A DNA stretch of 64,000 bases from Bacteroidaceae bacterium (GCA_017461345.1 JAFTYP010000021.1:1-64000); one strand, 5' to 3'; numbered from the stretch's first letter, positions 1 through 7,849 are shown. Notes: generated by a model not told the origin, from the letters alone. Made by a program: numbers and translations.

Positions 1-60
1 ACATAAGCAAATATCTGCCAATGTCTTAGGTTTATTTAACACGCTAAAAGTACACATCAT
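1..60 (-). CDS. Start of a leftward gene cut by the window edge, product unknown
   Basis: Twenty codons read leftward from an ATG at 60-58 (a second ATG follows at 57-55) and stay open to the window edge, giving MMCTFSVLNKPKTLADICLC. A match to the Bacteroidota -7 box lies 26 bases upstream at 86-93, which is the distance expected for a real start. The fragment is too short to assign to a family. It could be a chance open frame, but the promoter position argues for a gene. Confidence 0.45.
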   Translation of the reverse strand, partial: MMCTFSVLNKPKTLADICLC

Positions 61-85
61 CTTTATAATTGTCTTATCAACTGCA

Positions 86-93
86 CAAAGATA
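86..93 (-). promoter_or_regulatory. Promoter -7 box for the leftward edge gene
   Basis: On the minus strand this reads TATCTTTG, a full match to the Bacteroidota -7 consensus TAnnTTTG. It would start transcription near position 79. Confidence 0.5.
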
Positions 94-176
94 ACGAAAA
101 GAATTCAATTAACGCACAAAACCATACATAATTTTATTTTAATCGCTCCGTTCTGAAGTGAAGAGGTACTCATACA

Positions 177-989
177 TCAAACTTCAAGCCATTCTTGTAT
201 GAGGCGATAGGCGATGGAGGATGGGTCGGGCAAGCAGGGGAGGTTGTCTCTTTTGTACCAGCCGCCGTCGGAGAGTTCGGCTTTTTGCAACTGCAGTTCG
301 CCCGAGAGATAATCTGCCGTAAAGCCTACCATCAGTCCGCTGGGATAAGGCCACGACTGCGAACCAAAGTAACGGATGTTGGTGATGTGCAGGTGTGTCT
401 CCTCCCAGACTTCACGACGGACACAGTCTTCAAGCGTTTCGCCTGTCTCCACAAAGCCTGCCACAAGACCATAGTGACGGTCGCGAAAGGTATGGGCATG
501 CACCATCAGGATCTCGTCTCCTCTCGTCACACGGACAATGATGGCTGTTGCAAGGCTGGGCCAAAGTTCTTTGCCACACTCACGGCACTGCTTGCTGATT
601 TCCGTTTGCCACTTCATCTCGCCGCCACAAACGCCGCAGAACTTCGAGTTCTGATGGAAGTAAACCAACTCGGCACACTTGCCTGCAAGTTGATAGTCTT
701 CGGGCGAAAGGATGTGGAATGTTTTGCGGAGCGGCACCATCTGAAGGTCGGGACGGTCGGTAACGGGCTGAGATAACAGACCGACGAGCAGCCCCCTCCC
801 AACCTCCCCACGAGGAGGGAGGCTTAACCTTGTGACCACTTCCCAGGGTTTCAGTTCTATAGGGGCAGAAATGCCAAAGGGGACTGTTCCTTCTTTGGTG
901 AGAAGGATGTCCCCCTTGCAGAAGAGGAAGTAAGCAGCCCCCCTAACCCCCTTTAGGGGAAACTTCTTTTTATCATTAACTTCAAGCAT
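177..989 (-). CDS. nudC: NAD(+) diphosphatase, NudC-type Nudix hydrolase
   Basis: Hydrolyses the pyrophosphate of NADH/NAD+; NudC-type enzymes also remove NAD caps from RNA. The 270-residue protein has the family order: N-terminal region, zinc ribbon with four Cys (CGVC at about 119-122 and CREC at about 135-138), Nudix box GFVETGETLEDCVRREVWEE near 177-196, then SQSWPYPSG, the variant of the SQPWPFPxS motif that separates NADH pyrophosphatases from other Nudix enzymes. The gene follows the phosphohexomutase by 43 bases and is probably cotranscribed with it. Two stretches, residues 9-18 (FPLKGVRG) and 55-68 (LPPRGEVGRG), are encoded by copies of a G/C-rich palindromic repeat and look like insertions in the poorly conserved N-terminal part. 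Confidence 0.9.
   Translation of the reverse strand: MLEVNDKKKFPLKGVRGAAYFLFCKGDILLTKEGTVPFGISAPIELKPWEVVTRLSLPPRGEVGRGLLVGLLSQPVTDRPDLQMVPLRKTFHILSPEDYQLAGKCAELVYFHQNSKFCGVCGGEMKWQTEISKQCRECGKELWPSLATAIIVRVTRGDEILMVHAHTFRDRHYGLVAGFVETGETLEDCVRREVWEETHLHITNIRYFGSQSWPYPSGLMVGFTADYLSGELQLQKAELSDGGWYKRDNLPCLPDPSSIAYRLIQEWLEV
790..825 (-). repeat. G/C-rich palindromic element inside nudC (copy 1)
   Basis: About 36 bases made of C-rich and G-rich halves around a short centre, matching the copies at 936-966, 995-1035, 28267-28303, 28353-28393 and 54424-54460. Here it lies in the nudC reading frame and encodes LPPRGEVGRG. Confidence 0.7.
936..966 (-). repeat. G/C-rich palindromic element at the nudC N-terminus (copy 2)
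   Basis: Contains CCCCCTTTAGGGG with an upstream C-run on the plus strand. It is in frame with nudC and encodes FPLKGVRG close to the start codon, in the same orientation and frame as copy 1. Confidence 0.7.
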
Positions 990-994
990 AAATA

Positions 995-1035
995 GGGAAA
1001 CCCCTTTCTCCCCCTAAAGGGGGCCGGGGGGGTCA
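995..1035. repeat. G/C-rich palindromic element between pgm and nudC (copy 3)
   Basis: Inverted copy of the same family (CCCCCTAAAGGGGG plus a G-run). It fills the short pgm-nudC gap and touches the pgm stop codon at 1033-1035. Confidence 0.65.
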
Positions 1036-2781
1036 AATTCTCATGGACTTCTTTATCTCTTCGACCTTTGCCTTTGCCTTCTCTACGCAAGAGGCATAGC
1101 AGTTGGCGCAACCCATTGTGTCCTTGATTTCGAGGTAGAACTTTATCTTGGGTTCTGTGCCGCTGGGGCGTACGCTCACCTTTGTGCCGTCCTCGCAGAA
1201 GTACTGGAGCACGTTGCTTGTTGCAGGCATGTCGAGGTCGGACTCTTTGCCTTCGGCATCGCGAGCCTTGAGTGTCTTGAAGTCTTTTGCAAGAACCACC
1301 TTGCTGCCGGCAATCTCGGTGATGGGGTTATTGCGGAAGTCTTCCATCATGGCCTTGATTTCGTCGGCACCTGTCTTGCCGGGCTTAACGACATTGACAG
1401 TGTGTTCGAAACTGAAACCGTACTCAAGATAGATTTGCATCAAGAGGTCGTAGAGTGTCATGCCATTGTCGCGAGCCCAAGCGGCAATCTCGCAGATGAG
1501 GCAGATGCTTGCCGGAGCGTCCTTGTCGCGCACCTTGTCGAAGGGCAGGAAGCCGAAACTCTCCTCGCCGCCGCCAATGTACTTCTGCTTGCCTTCGCTG
1601 AGTGCAATCTCGCGAGCAATCCATTTGAAGCCTGTGTAGCAGTCGCGGAGTTCGATATTGTTCTTCTTCGCCATCTCGGTAATGACTTCTGTTGAAACGA
1701 TGGTCTTAACGAGGAAGTCGGTTGGTTTGAGTTGACCGAGGGCAATCTTATTCTTGATGATGTAGTAGCAGAACATCATGCAGGTCTGGTTGCCATTGAT
1801 GATGGTCCATTCGCCCTTGTTGTCGCGGCAGACGATGGCAAGACGGTCAGCATCGGGGTCGGTGGCAACAACGAGGTCTGCATTGAGTTTCGTACCGAGT
1901 TTCATGCCGAGAGTCATGGCTTCGGCGTTCTCGGGATTAGGACTTACGACGGTTGGGAAGTTGCCGTCCACAACCATCTGCTCAGGCACAACGTGGATAT
2001 TCTGGAAGCCCCAACTGCGAAGGCAGAGGGGTACGATGAGGCGACCTGTGCCGTGCATTGCGCTGTAAACGATGTTGAGGTCTTTCTGTCGGAGGATGAC
2101 ATCCTGGTCTATCATGGCTTCCTTCACGGCAGTCATGTAGTCGTAGTCCATTTCGCCACCGATTATCTCGATGAGATCGGGGTTGCCTTCGAACTTAACA
2201 TCTTCGATCTTCACTTTGTTCACCTCGTCGATGATGCCCGTATCGTGCGGAGCAAGCACCTGTGCGCCGTCTTCCCAATAAGCCTTGTAGCCATTGTATT
2301 CCTTGGGGTTGTGGCTGGCTGTCACGTTCACACCTGCCTTTGCGCCAAGTTGACGGATGGCAAAACTGACCTCCGGAGTTGGACGAAGGCTCTCGAAGAG
2401 ATAAACTTTTATGCCGTTGGCACTGAAGATATTGGCTACCGTCTCTGCATAGAGGCGACCATTGTTGCGGCAGTCGTGGCCTACAACAACGCTCAACTGT
2501 TGTCCGTTGTCTGTTGTCCGTTGTCTATTGATGTAGTTGGCAAAACCCTGTGTGGCCATGCCGACGATGTACTTGTTCATGCGGTTGGTGCCTGCGCCCA
2601 TAATGCCACGAAGACCACCTGTGCCGAACTCGAGGCTCTGATAGAAAGCATCTACAAGGGCCGTCTTGTCCTCGTTCTGCAACATGGCAGCGATTTCCGC
2701 CTTTGTCTCTTCGTCGTAATAGGGAGAGTCGAGCCAAGCCTGTGCCTTGGCTTCGCAATCTTTGATAAGTTGTATATCCAT
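1033..2781 (-). CDS. Phospho-sugar mutase (phosphoglucomutase/phosphomannomutase family)
   Basis: Alpha-D-phosphohexomutase interconverting hexose 1- and 6-phosphates in the cytoplasm; substrate preference cannot be read from sequence. All four family loops are present (numbering from the chosen start): catalytic phosphoserine loop TASHNP near 156, metal loop DPDADR near 308, sugar loop GGEESFGF, and the phosphate-binding RPSGTEPKIKF near the C-terminus. The open frame extends 23 codons upstream, but the -7 box at 2821-2828 lies within that extension, so the start at 2781 is preferred (582 residues). Residues encoded at 2499-2526 (RTTDNGQQ region) come from four 7-bp tandem repeats whose copy-number change would shift the frame. 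nudC follows directly. Confidence 0.93.
   Translation of the reverse strand: MDIQLIKDCEAKAQAWLDSPYYDEETKAEIAAMLQNEDKTALVDAFYQSLEFGTGGLRGIMGAGTNRMNKYIVGMATQGFANYINRQRTTDNGQQLSVVVGHDCRNNGRLYAETVANIFSANGIKVYLFESLRPTPEVSFAIRQLGAKAGVNVTASHNPKEYNGYKAYWEDGAQVLAPHDTGIIDEVNKVKIEDVKFEGNPDLIEIIGGEMDYDYMTAVKEAMIDQDVILRQKDLNIVYSAMHGTGRLIVPLCLRSWGFQNIHVVPEQMVVDGNFPTVVSPNPENAEAMTLGMKLGTKLNADLVVATDPDADRLAIVCRDNKGEWTIINGNQTCMMFCYYIIKNKIALGQLKPTDFLVKTIVSTEVITEMAKKNNIELRDCYTGFKWIAREIALSEGKQKYIGGGEESFGFLPFDKVRDKDAPASICLICEIAAWARDNGMTLYDLLMQIYLEYGFSFEHTVNVVKPGKTGADEIKAMMEDFRNNPITEIAGSKVVLAKDFKTLKARDAEGKESDLDMPATSNVLQYFCEDGTKVSVRPSGTEPKIKFYLEIKDTMGCANCYASCVEKAKAKVEEIKKSMRI
2499..2526. repeat. Four tandem 7-bp repeats inside the phosphohexomutase gene
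   Basis: The plus strand reads GTTGTCC, GTTGTCT, GTTGTCC, GTTGTCT without interruption. The period is not a multiple of three, so gain or loss of a single unit would break the reading frame. Confidence 0.85.
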
Positions 2782-2820
2782 AAATTTTCGTATTAGTTTG
2801 TTCCTAATTAATTTTGGGGA

Positions 2821-2851
2821 CAAAGATACAACATATTGGCTGGAAAACAAA
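2821..2851 (-). promoter_or_regulatory. Promoter of the phosphohexomutase-nudC operon
   Basis: On the minus strand TTTG (2848-2851), 19 bases, then TATCTTTG (2821-2828): an exact fit to the Bacteroidota -33/-7 promoter. It fixes the start codon at 2781. Confidence 0.75.
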
Positions 2852-2899
2852 AGAAAAGGAGGTCTTTTTTCAACTCAACAGGCATCGCCTCCAAACGAT

Positions 2900-2977
2900 A
2901 CACGTTAAGTTGCCCGACTTAACACGTTAACTTTGTAAACTTAACACGTTAAGTTTGCCAACTATACACGTTATGTT
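2900..2977. repeat. 22-bp periodic palindromic array A
   Basis: Four units start at 2900, 2922, 2944 and 2966, exactly 22 bases apart, each opening with ACACGTTAAGTT or a one-base variant (ACACGTTAACTT, ACACGTTATGTT). The spacers are gcccgactta, tgtaaactta and tgccaactat. TTAAGTT arms can pair with AACTTA on either side. The array abuts the stop codon of the leftward gene at 2978. Confidence 0.85.
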
Positions 2978-3670
2978 TCAGCCCACACTTTGGCAGAATG
3001 CTTCGTACGACTGTTCGAGCCTTGCAATCTGGTAGGGTTGAAGGCGGAGAGAGAATGTGCCCGAGAGTTCGTCGAGGCCGAAAGCCACTTTGACAATGCT
3101 GGCAAGATTGAAACTGCTGCCACTGCCGCGCTTCATGAGTTGGCGGGAAACCTTCAGCACTTCTGCCCTATCGTGTTCCACATAGCGCAGGGAACGGAGC
3201 AAGAGAAAAAGGCAAGGCAAAGTGTCAACGCGAACCAAATAGACCAACTGCTCACGCCCCTTGGCGAGACCAAGAAGTTGGAAAAGATGTTCCACCTGTT
3301 TCGGCTGCTCGAGTTCGGGCAACAGAAGCAGTGCCACCTTCTGCCTTTCCACCTCATTGAAACCTGCTGCAAGACGCCCGAAAGGCACATCGGAAAGCGA
3401 TGCCGTGCCTCGACTCAAACGCAGGAGAAACGTCTTCATCAGTGTGATAAGATATGCCTTGCTGTCATAACTCACAAGAGCCTCCGTCATCTGCCAGTAC
3501 AACTCGGCAGGGCAATCCAGCAACAAACGCTCTCCAAGCATGTAGCCAGCAGTGCGTTGCTCACTTCTGGAGAACGACGAAAGCAGTCGGATGAGTCCGT
3601 CTGAATCGGCCTCCTTCAAGGGTTGAAGCAGATGTTGCTCAATGGTCTTGCTGTAATGACGGTCGGGCAT
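2978..3670 (-). CDS. Conserved hypothetical protein, all-helical
   Basis: A 230-residue protein I do not recognise. It has no signal peptide, membrane segment or known catalytic motif. Leu-rich amphipathic stretches throughout (for example LIRLLSSFSRSEQRTAGYML and LFLLLRSLRYVEHD) suggest a helical, possibly repeat-like, cytoplasmic protein. It runs leftward behind the SRP RNA/tRNA-Thr unit but a terminator at 3746-3769 separates them, and no clear -7 box was found, so its promoter is unclear. The stop codon touches array A. Confidence 0.6.
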   Translation of the reverse strand: MPDRHYSKTIEQHLLQPLKEADSDGLIRLLSSFSRSEQRTAGYMLGERLLLDCPAELYWQMTEALVSYDSKAYLITLMKTFLLRLSRGTASLSDVPFGRLAAGFNEVERQKVALLLLPELEQPKQVEHLFQLLGLAKGREQLVYLVRVDTLPCLFLLLRSLRYVEHDRAEVLKVSRQLMKRGSGSSFNLASIVKVAFGLDELSGTFSLRLQPYQIARLEQSYEAFCQSVG

Positions 3671-3745
3671 AAATGAAGAACGAAGTGTTAGAAACGAGAA
3701 CTTTGCCGTTGTCCGCAGAAATCAATGCAATGGTATCTAAACTAA

Positions 3746-3769
3746 AATTGCCGCCCTATGGCGGCAATT
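3746..3769 (-). terminator. Terminator of the SRP RNA-tRNA-Thr transcript
   Basis: A perfect 10-bp inverted repeat AATTGCCGCC / GGCGGCAATT with the 4-base loop CTAT. On the minus strand it follows the tRNA by 4 bases and is followed by a short T-run. Confidence 0.75.
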
Positions 3770-3773
3770 CCTG

Positions 3774-3847
3774 AGCCTCTTGTCGGATTCGAACCAACGA
3801 CCCCGAGATTACAAATCACGTGCTCTGGCCAACTGAGCTAAAGAGGC
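3774..3847 (-). tRNA. tRNA-Thr (anticodon UGU)
   Basis: The minus strand folds as a 74-base tRNA: acceptor GCCTCTT with AAGAGGC, D arm GCTC/GAGC, anticodon loop TTTGTAA (TGT), and T arm with GGTTCGAATCC. The 3' CCA is not encoded. It lies about 4 bases after the SRP RNA stem and shares its promoter and terminator. Confidence 0.93.
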
Positions 3848-3849
3848 GG

Positions 3850-3950
3850 GAGGGAAAGCTTACTATATCGCGCCGCTACGACCTGCTGCCCTTGCTGCGA
3901 TCAAGCCCTGGGGGATTCACAAGGAGCATGCCGTATAGGACTTTCCCATT
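3850..3950 (-). ncRNA. ffs: Small bacterial signal recognition particle RNA (4.5S type)
   Basis: RNA component of the SRP that binds Ffh and targets nascent membrane proteins. On the minus strand the ends pair (GGGAAAG at 3947-3941 with CTTTCCC at 3858-3852), enclosing a rod with the conserved Ffh-site blocks CCCCCAGG and AGCAAGGGCAGCAGG. The apical segment is GCTTGATCGC in place of the common form with a GGAA tetraloop. Size of about 100 bases fits the Alu-less bacterial form. A -7 box sits just upstream at 3960-3967. Assigned by motif and fold, without a covariance search. Confidence 0.75.
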
Positions 3951-3959
3951 TTGCGACTG

Positions 3960-3967
3960 CAAAGGTA
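3960..3967 (-). promoter_or_regulatory. Promoter -7 box of the SRP RNA-tRNA-Thr unit
   Basis: Reads TACCTTTG on the minus strand, about 13 bases before the first paired base of the SRP RNA. Confidence 0.65.
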
Positions 3968-4063
3968 CAACAATTTAATGGAAAATAAAAAGCGAATAAG
4001 CGAAAATTATTCACACAAGACGATTTTTTCGTCTCTTTATACATTATTTATATTATTATTCCG

Positions 4064-4071
4064 TAACTTTG
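4064..4071 (+). promoter_or_regulatory. Promoter -7 box of the DUF4199 operon
   Basis: TAACTTTG, 23 bases before the ATG at 4095. It diverges from the SRP RNA promoter, so this interval drives transcription both ways. Confidence 0.65.
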
Positions 4072-4094
4072 CACATTCTTTAGCGTAACGCATA

Positions 4095-4646
4095 ATGACA
4101 AAAACAAAACCATCGCTCATAGACGCTGCCAGTTGGATGGCTCTGCCCATAGGCATCATGTGGGCAGCCAGTTTCCTCTGCACGATGTACGGATACGACC
4201 GCCCGGTGCTTTCGATGTTAAGTTCTGCCCTGGGCGTCATCAGCATCTTCTTGCTATACAAACAACTGACAAACTACCGCAGGCTCTTCCCTTCGACAAG
4301 TTGGCTGCATGTGCTCCGGCTCTCGTTCGTGGCGTGTCTGCTGGCAGGACTGCTCACTGATGCAGTGCAGTACCTCTATTTCCTCTTCCTCGACAACGGG
4401 CGTCTGCTCTCCCTCCTAAGCACCACCATACAAAGCGAAGAGTACCGCGAAGCATGGCAACAGATAATGCCGGAGGCCAATCTGGAAGAGATACAGAAAA
4501 TGATTCAGCAAATGACCGTCAGAGACATCATGATGCAACTGGCAACATATAACATCATGCTGGCACTCCCCCTCTCGCTGCTTGCAGCACTTCCCGTAAA
4601 AGCACCCCGCCTGCAAAAGGAAGAAGAGGAAAACAAAAAACCGTAA
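4095..4646 (+). CDS. DUF4199 family membrane protein
   Basis: A 183-residue inner-membrane protein with four hydrophobic segments (about residues 12-32, 38-57, 70-98 and 150-168) and a charged C-terminal tail rich in Glu and Lys. Size, topology and the helical loop before the last segment fit DUF4199, a Bacteroidota family of unknown function that usually stands directly ahead of a dolichol-phosphate-mannose-like glycosyltransferase, as it does here (22 bases apart). First gene of a probable six-gene unit reaching the Crp-type regulator. Confidence 0.75.
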   Translation: MTKTKPSLIDAASWMALPIGIMWAASFLCTMYGYDRPVLSMLSSALGVISIFLLYKQLTNYRRLFPSTSWLHVLRLSFVACLLAGLLTDAVQYLYFLFLDNGRLLSLLSTTIQSEEYREAWQQIMPEANLEEIQKMIQQMTVRDIMMQLATYNIMLALPLSLLAALPVKAPRLQKEEEENKKP

Positions 4647-4668
4647 ATGAACAAACGCAAATAACACT

Positions 4669-5631
4669 ATGGATATAAGCATTGTCGTTCCCCTGTTCAA
4701 CGAAGACGAATCGCTACCCGAACTCTTCAACTGGATAAAGCGCGTTGCAACATCGCACAACCTCTCATACGAAGTCATCTTCGTCAACGACGGCAGTACA
4801 GACCGCTCGTGGGAAGTCATCGAAGAACTCCAAAAAGAGAACCCCGACACCGTACACGGCATCAAGTTCCGCCGCAACTACGGTAAAAGTCCGGCCCTGT
4901 ACTGCGGCTTCAAAGCAGCACAAGGCAACGTCGTCATTACAATGGATGCCGACCTGCAAGACTCTCCCGACGAAATACCGGAACTCTATCGCATGATAAC
5001 GGAAGACGGATACGATCTTGTGAGCGGATACAAAATGAACCGAAGCAAAGGCGACCCACTGTCGAAGACAATACCCACCAAACTCTTCAATGCCACAGCA
5101 AGGCAAGTGAGCGGCATACACAACCTGCACGACTTCAACTGCGGACTGAAAGCCTATCGCAAAGACGTCGTAAAGAACATCGAAGTCTATGGAGAAATGC
5201 ACCGCTACATACCTTATCTCGCCAAGAACGCAGGCTTTGCCAACATCGGAGAGAAGAGAGTCCGCCATCAGGCACGCAAGTTCGGCAAATCGAAGTTCAT
5301 GGGGCTCAATCGCTTCGTGAACGGCTACCTCGACCTGCTCTCGCTTTGGTTCCTGACCAACTTCGGGCTGAAACCGATGCACGTCTTCGGTTTCATCGGC
5401 ACACTGATGTTCTTCATCGGCTTCCTGTCCGTAATGGTTGTGGGCGGCACAAAACTCTATTGCCTCGCAAAAGGCATTCCTCATCCTCTCGTTACCGACA
5501 GCCCATACTTCTACATTGCACTGACCATGATGATATTAGGCACGCAACTCTTCGTGGCAGGCTTCCTCGGAGAACTCGTCAGCCGCAATGCACCGGAACG
5601 CAACAACTACCAGATAGAAAAAGAAATATGA
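4669..5631 (+). CDS. Membrane-anchored family 2 glycosyltransferase (DPM1/GtrB-like)
   Basis: Transfers a sugar from a nucleotide donor, probably to a polyprenyl phosphate at the cytoplasmic face of the inner membrane. Residues 1-220 form the GT-A domain: N-terminal ISIVVPLFNEDESLPELFNW, VNDGSTD near 40, DADLQDSP (the DxD-type metal site) near 91, and FNCGLKAYR. Two hydrophobic hairpin segments follow (about 238-262 and 278-302), the GtrB/ArnC arrangement. The stop overlaps the next start as ATGA, so it is translationally coupled to the DUF6452 lipoprotein gene. Confidence 0.88.
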   Translation: MDISIVVPLFNEDESLPELFNWIKRVATSHNLSYEVIFVNDGSTDRSWEVIEELQKENPDTVHGIKFRRNYGKSPALYCGFKAAQGNVVITMDADLQDSPDEIPELYRMITEDGYDLVSGYKMNRSKGDPLSKTIPTKLFNATARQVSGIHNLHDFNCGLKAYRKDVVKNIEVYGEMHRYIPYLAKNAGFANIGEKRVRHQARKFGKSKFMGLNRFVNGYLDLLSLWFLTNFGLKPMHVFGFIGTLMFFIGFLSVMVVGGTKLYCLAKGIPHPLVTDSPYFYIALTMMILGTQLFVAGFLGELVSRNAPERNNYQIEKEI

Positions 5632-6101
5632 AGCATCGGCTCCTCGTCATATTGCTAAGCATACTCTTTGTTGCATGCGAGAGTTACGACTGCACACTCA
5701 ACAACTATGTTGGAATGTATGGTGCGTTCGACCGCGATGGAGTGGCAGTCTCCATCCAAGACACGCTTACCATCACTGCATGCAAAGCCGGCCCGGTTCT
5801 GCTCAACCGTTCCGTAAACACATCAAAACTGAATCTTCCCCTGAGTTACTGGCAAGACGAAGATACTCTCGTGTTCCACATCAAGGGGAAAAACCAGGCA
5901 AACGAAGAATACCTCATACGAGACACCGTTTGGATTAAAAAGAGCAATCAGGTTCACTTCGAGTCTCCCGACTGCCCTGCGACACTCTTCCACACCATTC
6001 AAGACGTTCGTTCAACCAACGAAATCATCAAGTCCATTACCGTTGTCCGCTCTTCCGTGAATTATGAACTTACCACAAATCTGCAAATACATTTGTTCTG
6101 A
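5628..6101 (+). CDS. DUF6452-like lipoprotein
   Basis: A 157-residue lipoprotein. The start at 5628 overlaps the glycosyltransferase stop; the first 17 residues are a lipoprotein signal ending LFVAC with Cys17 as the lipidated residue. The mature part is a small beta-rich domain with Cys residues at about 21 and 49. A longer in-frame reading from 5346 lies inside the glycosyltransferase gene and is rejected. Position just before a DUF6048-type protein is the pairing I recall for DUF6452 in Bacteroidales; assignment rests on that pairing plus size and lipobox. Function unknown. Confidence 0.6.
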   Translation: MKHRLLVILLSILFVACESYDCTLNNYVGMYGAFDRDGVAVSIQDTLTITACKAGPVLLNRSVNTSKLNLPLSYWQDEDTLVFHIKGKNQANEEYLIRDTVWIKKSNQVHFESPDCPATLFHTIQDVRSTNEIIKSITVVRSSVNYELTTNLQIHLF

Positions 6102-6108
6102 CTTCCTC

Positions 6109-6813
6109 ATGAAACAAAGCGTATTGTCTATACTCCTGGCCTTCTTGCTGTGCGTTCCTCTGCAAGCACAAGAACCACAAGAGAAAGAAAAAGCCCCTCT
6201 GCTGAGTGGTGTTGCCGTCAGTGCAGACCTTGTTGGCCTCGCCATGAAAGTAATGGGAGCCAAGTTTGCAAACATGGAAGTGGCAGCACGACTTAATCTG
6301 TACGACAAAGTCTTCCCCACGGCAGAACTCGGTCTGGGAAGTTGCGACAGAGAAGGTGCAGAAACAGGCAACATCTTCAGTGCGACGGCTCCATATATGC
6401 GTTTTGGCCTTGACTATAACTTCAACAAAAAACACAACGGAAACAGGCTCTTTGGCATTCTTCGATATGGTTTCAGCAGTTTCAACTACGACATAGAAAA
6501 CGAAGCCTTTACCGACCCTGCGTACGGCACAACAACACCATTGGAGTTAAACGGACTGAATGCCACAGGACATTGGCTGGAATTCGGCGTTGGCTTGGAA
6601 ACAAAGTTGTGGCGTTTCATCCGTCTGGGATGGAGCATGCGCTACAAATTCCGACTCGCATTAAGCCACGAAGATGAGATTGTCCCTTATTATATTCCCG
6701 GATTCGGCAAGAATAATGACAACGGATGGGGAGGTACGGTGAACCTCATCTTTGACGTGGGCAAAACATCAAAAAAGAACAAAAAGCAACAATTAGAGGG
6801 TAACAAACCATGA
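6109..6813 (+). CDS. DUF6048-like outer-membrane beta protein
   Basis: A 234-residue exported protein from the start at 6109 (the frame opens at 6064, but only MKQSVLSILLAFLLCVPLQAQ gives a clean signal peptide, cut after LQA). The mature part has alternating aromatic/polar strands, a glycine-rich signature (YGFSSFNYD, WLEFGVGLETKLWRF) and ends in a Lys-rich tail, as in small outer-membrane barrel proteins. Partner of the preceding lipoprotein; it overlaps apbE by ATGA. Function unknown. Confidence 0.6.
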   Translation: MKQSVLSILLAFLLCVPLQAQEPQEKEKAPLLSGVAVSADLVGLAMKVMGAKFANMEVAARLNLYDKVFPTAELGLGSCDREGAETGNIFSATAPYMRFGLDYNFNKKHNGNRLFGILRYGFSSFNYDIENEAFTDPAYGTTTPLELNGLNATGHWLEFGVGLETKLWRFIRLGWSMRYKFRLALSHEDEIVPYYIPGFGKNNDNGWGGTVNLIFDVGKTSKKNKKQQLEGNKP

Positions 6814-7838
6814 ACAAACGGAAATTACTTCTTGCAGTGCTTACCATCGTTGCTATTGTTGGCTTTTCCTATCTGAAAAGGTCAGGCAGCAATGAACGTT
6901 CATCGAGCAACATATACATCCACAACGAAGGAACAACTTTCGGAACGATTTATCATATCAAATACCTGTACAACAGAGATCTGAAGAAGGAAATCGAGGC
7001 AGAATTGCATCGTGTTGACGCTTCGCTCTCAATGTTCAACCCGCAAAGTACCATCAGCCTCATCAATAAAGGCGAAAGCAACACAGCAGACAGCATGCTG
7101 GCAGAAGTATTGCAATTGTCCTTTGCCGTTAACAAAGCCACCGACGGTGCCTTCGACCCTACGGTTGCACCATTGGTAAATGCCTGGGGATTCGGATTTA
7201 AAGACGGACAGTTGCCAGACAGCACGCAGGTTGACAGCCTTCTTAATTTGGTCGGGCTCTCCGGCATACACTTCCAAGACGGCAAGGTCACCAAAGACAA
7301 CCCTCTTTCTATTCTCGACATGAGTGCAATAGCAAAAGGATATGGAGTTGACAGAGTTGCCCAACTGTTACGGGGTTACAGTATCACAAACTTTATGGTT
7401 GAGATTGGCGGAGAAGTTGTTGCCGAAGGCATAAACGAGAAGGGGACGCCATGGCGTATAGGTATCAACAAGCCAAACGAAGACTCCACCTCGCTTAGCA
7501 CCGAGTTACAAGACATCATCTCCCTTTCCGGTCATGCCCTTGCCACCAGTGGGAACTATCGCAACTTCTATGTCCAGAACGGAAAGAAGATTGCACACAC
7601 CATCAATCCGAAGACTGGTTATCCTGCCCAACAAGATATTCTTTCAAGCACTGTCGTCGCTCCCACTTGTGCTGAAGCAGATGCTTTTGCCACAGCATTT
7701 ATGGTAATGGGAATGGAGAAGGCAAAAAAAGTGCTACAAGAACAGAGGCAACTTGATGCGTACTTCATTTATTCCGACGAAGAGGGGAACTACCAAACCT
7801 GGTCGTCAAAAGGATTTGACGCGCTTATTGTAAGATAA
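6810..7838 (+). CDS. apbE: FAD:protein FMN transferase
   Basis: Attaches FMN covalently to Thr/Ser of periplasmic flavoproteins such as Rnf and Nqr subunits, using FAD and Mg2+. The 342-residue protein begins with a single membrane segment (about residues 5-22) and no lipobox Cys. Family motifs follow in order: MFNPQSTISLIN, DGAFDPTVAPLVNAWGFG, DMSAIAKGYGVDRV, IGGEVVAEG, ATSGNYRNF, HTINPKTGYP, and ADAFATAFMVMG with the metal-binding Asp/Thr region. Start overlaps the previous stop by four bases. Confidence 0.93.
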   Translation: MNKRKLLLAVLTIVAIVGFSYLKRSGSNERSSSNIYIHNEGTTFGTIYHIKYLYNRDLKKEIEAELHRVDASLSMFNPQSTISLINKGESNTADSMLAEVLQLSFAVNKATDGAFDPTVAPLVNAWGFGFKDGQLPDSTQVDSLLNLVGLSGIHFQDGKVTKDNPLSILDMSAIAKGYGVDRVAQLLRGYSITNFMVEIGGEVVAEGINEKGTPWRIGINKPNEDSTSLSTELQDIISLSGHALATSGNYRNFYVQNGKKIAHTINPKTGYPAQQDILSSTVVAPTCAEADAFATAFMVMGMEKAKKVLQEQRQLDAYFIYSDEEGNYQTWSSKGFDALIVR

Positions 7839-7849
7839 CGTGGAATAGG

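Noticed and set aside
1732..2796. 354-residue plus-strand open frame
   Set aside because: Antisense shadow of the phosphohexomutase gene.
2900..2977. CRISPR array (and the same for the other 22-bp arrays)
   Set aside because: Repeats are only about 12 bases, units are 22 bases in total, the spacers are near-identical between arrays, and there are no cas genes in the window.
5346..5627. Extended N-terminus of the DUF6452-like lipoprotein
   Set aside because: Lies wholly inside the glycosyltransferase gene; the start at 5628 gives a clean lipobox and ATGA coupling.
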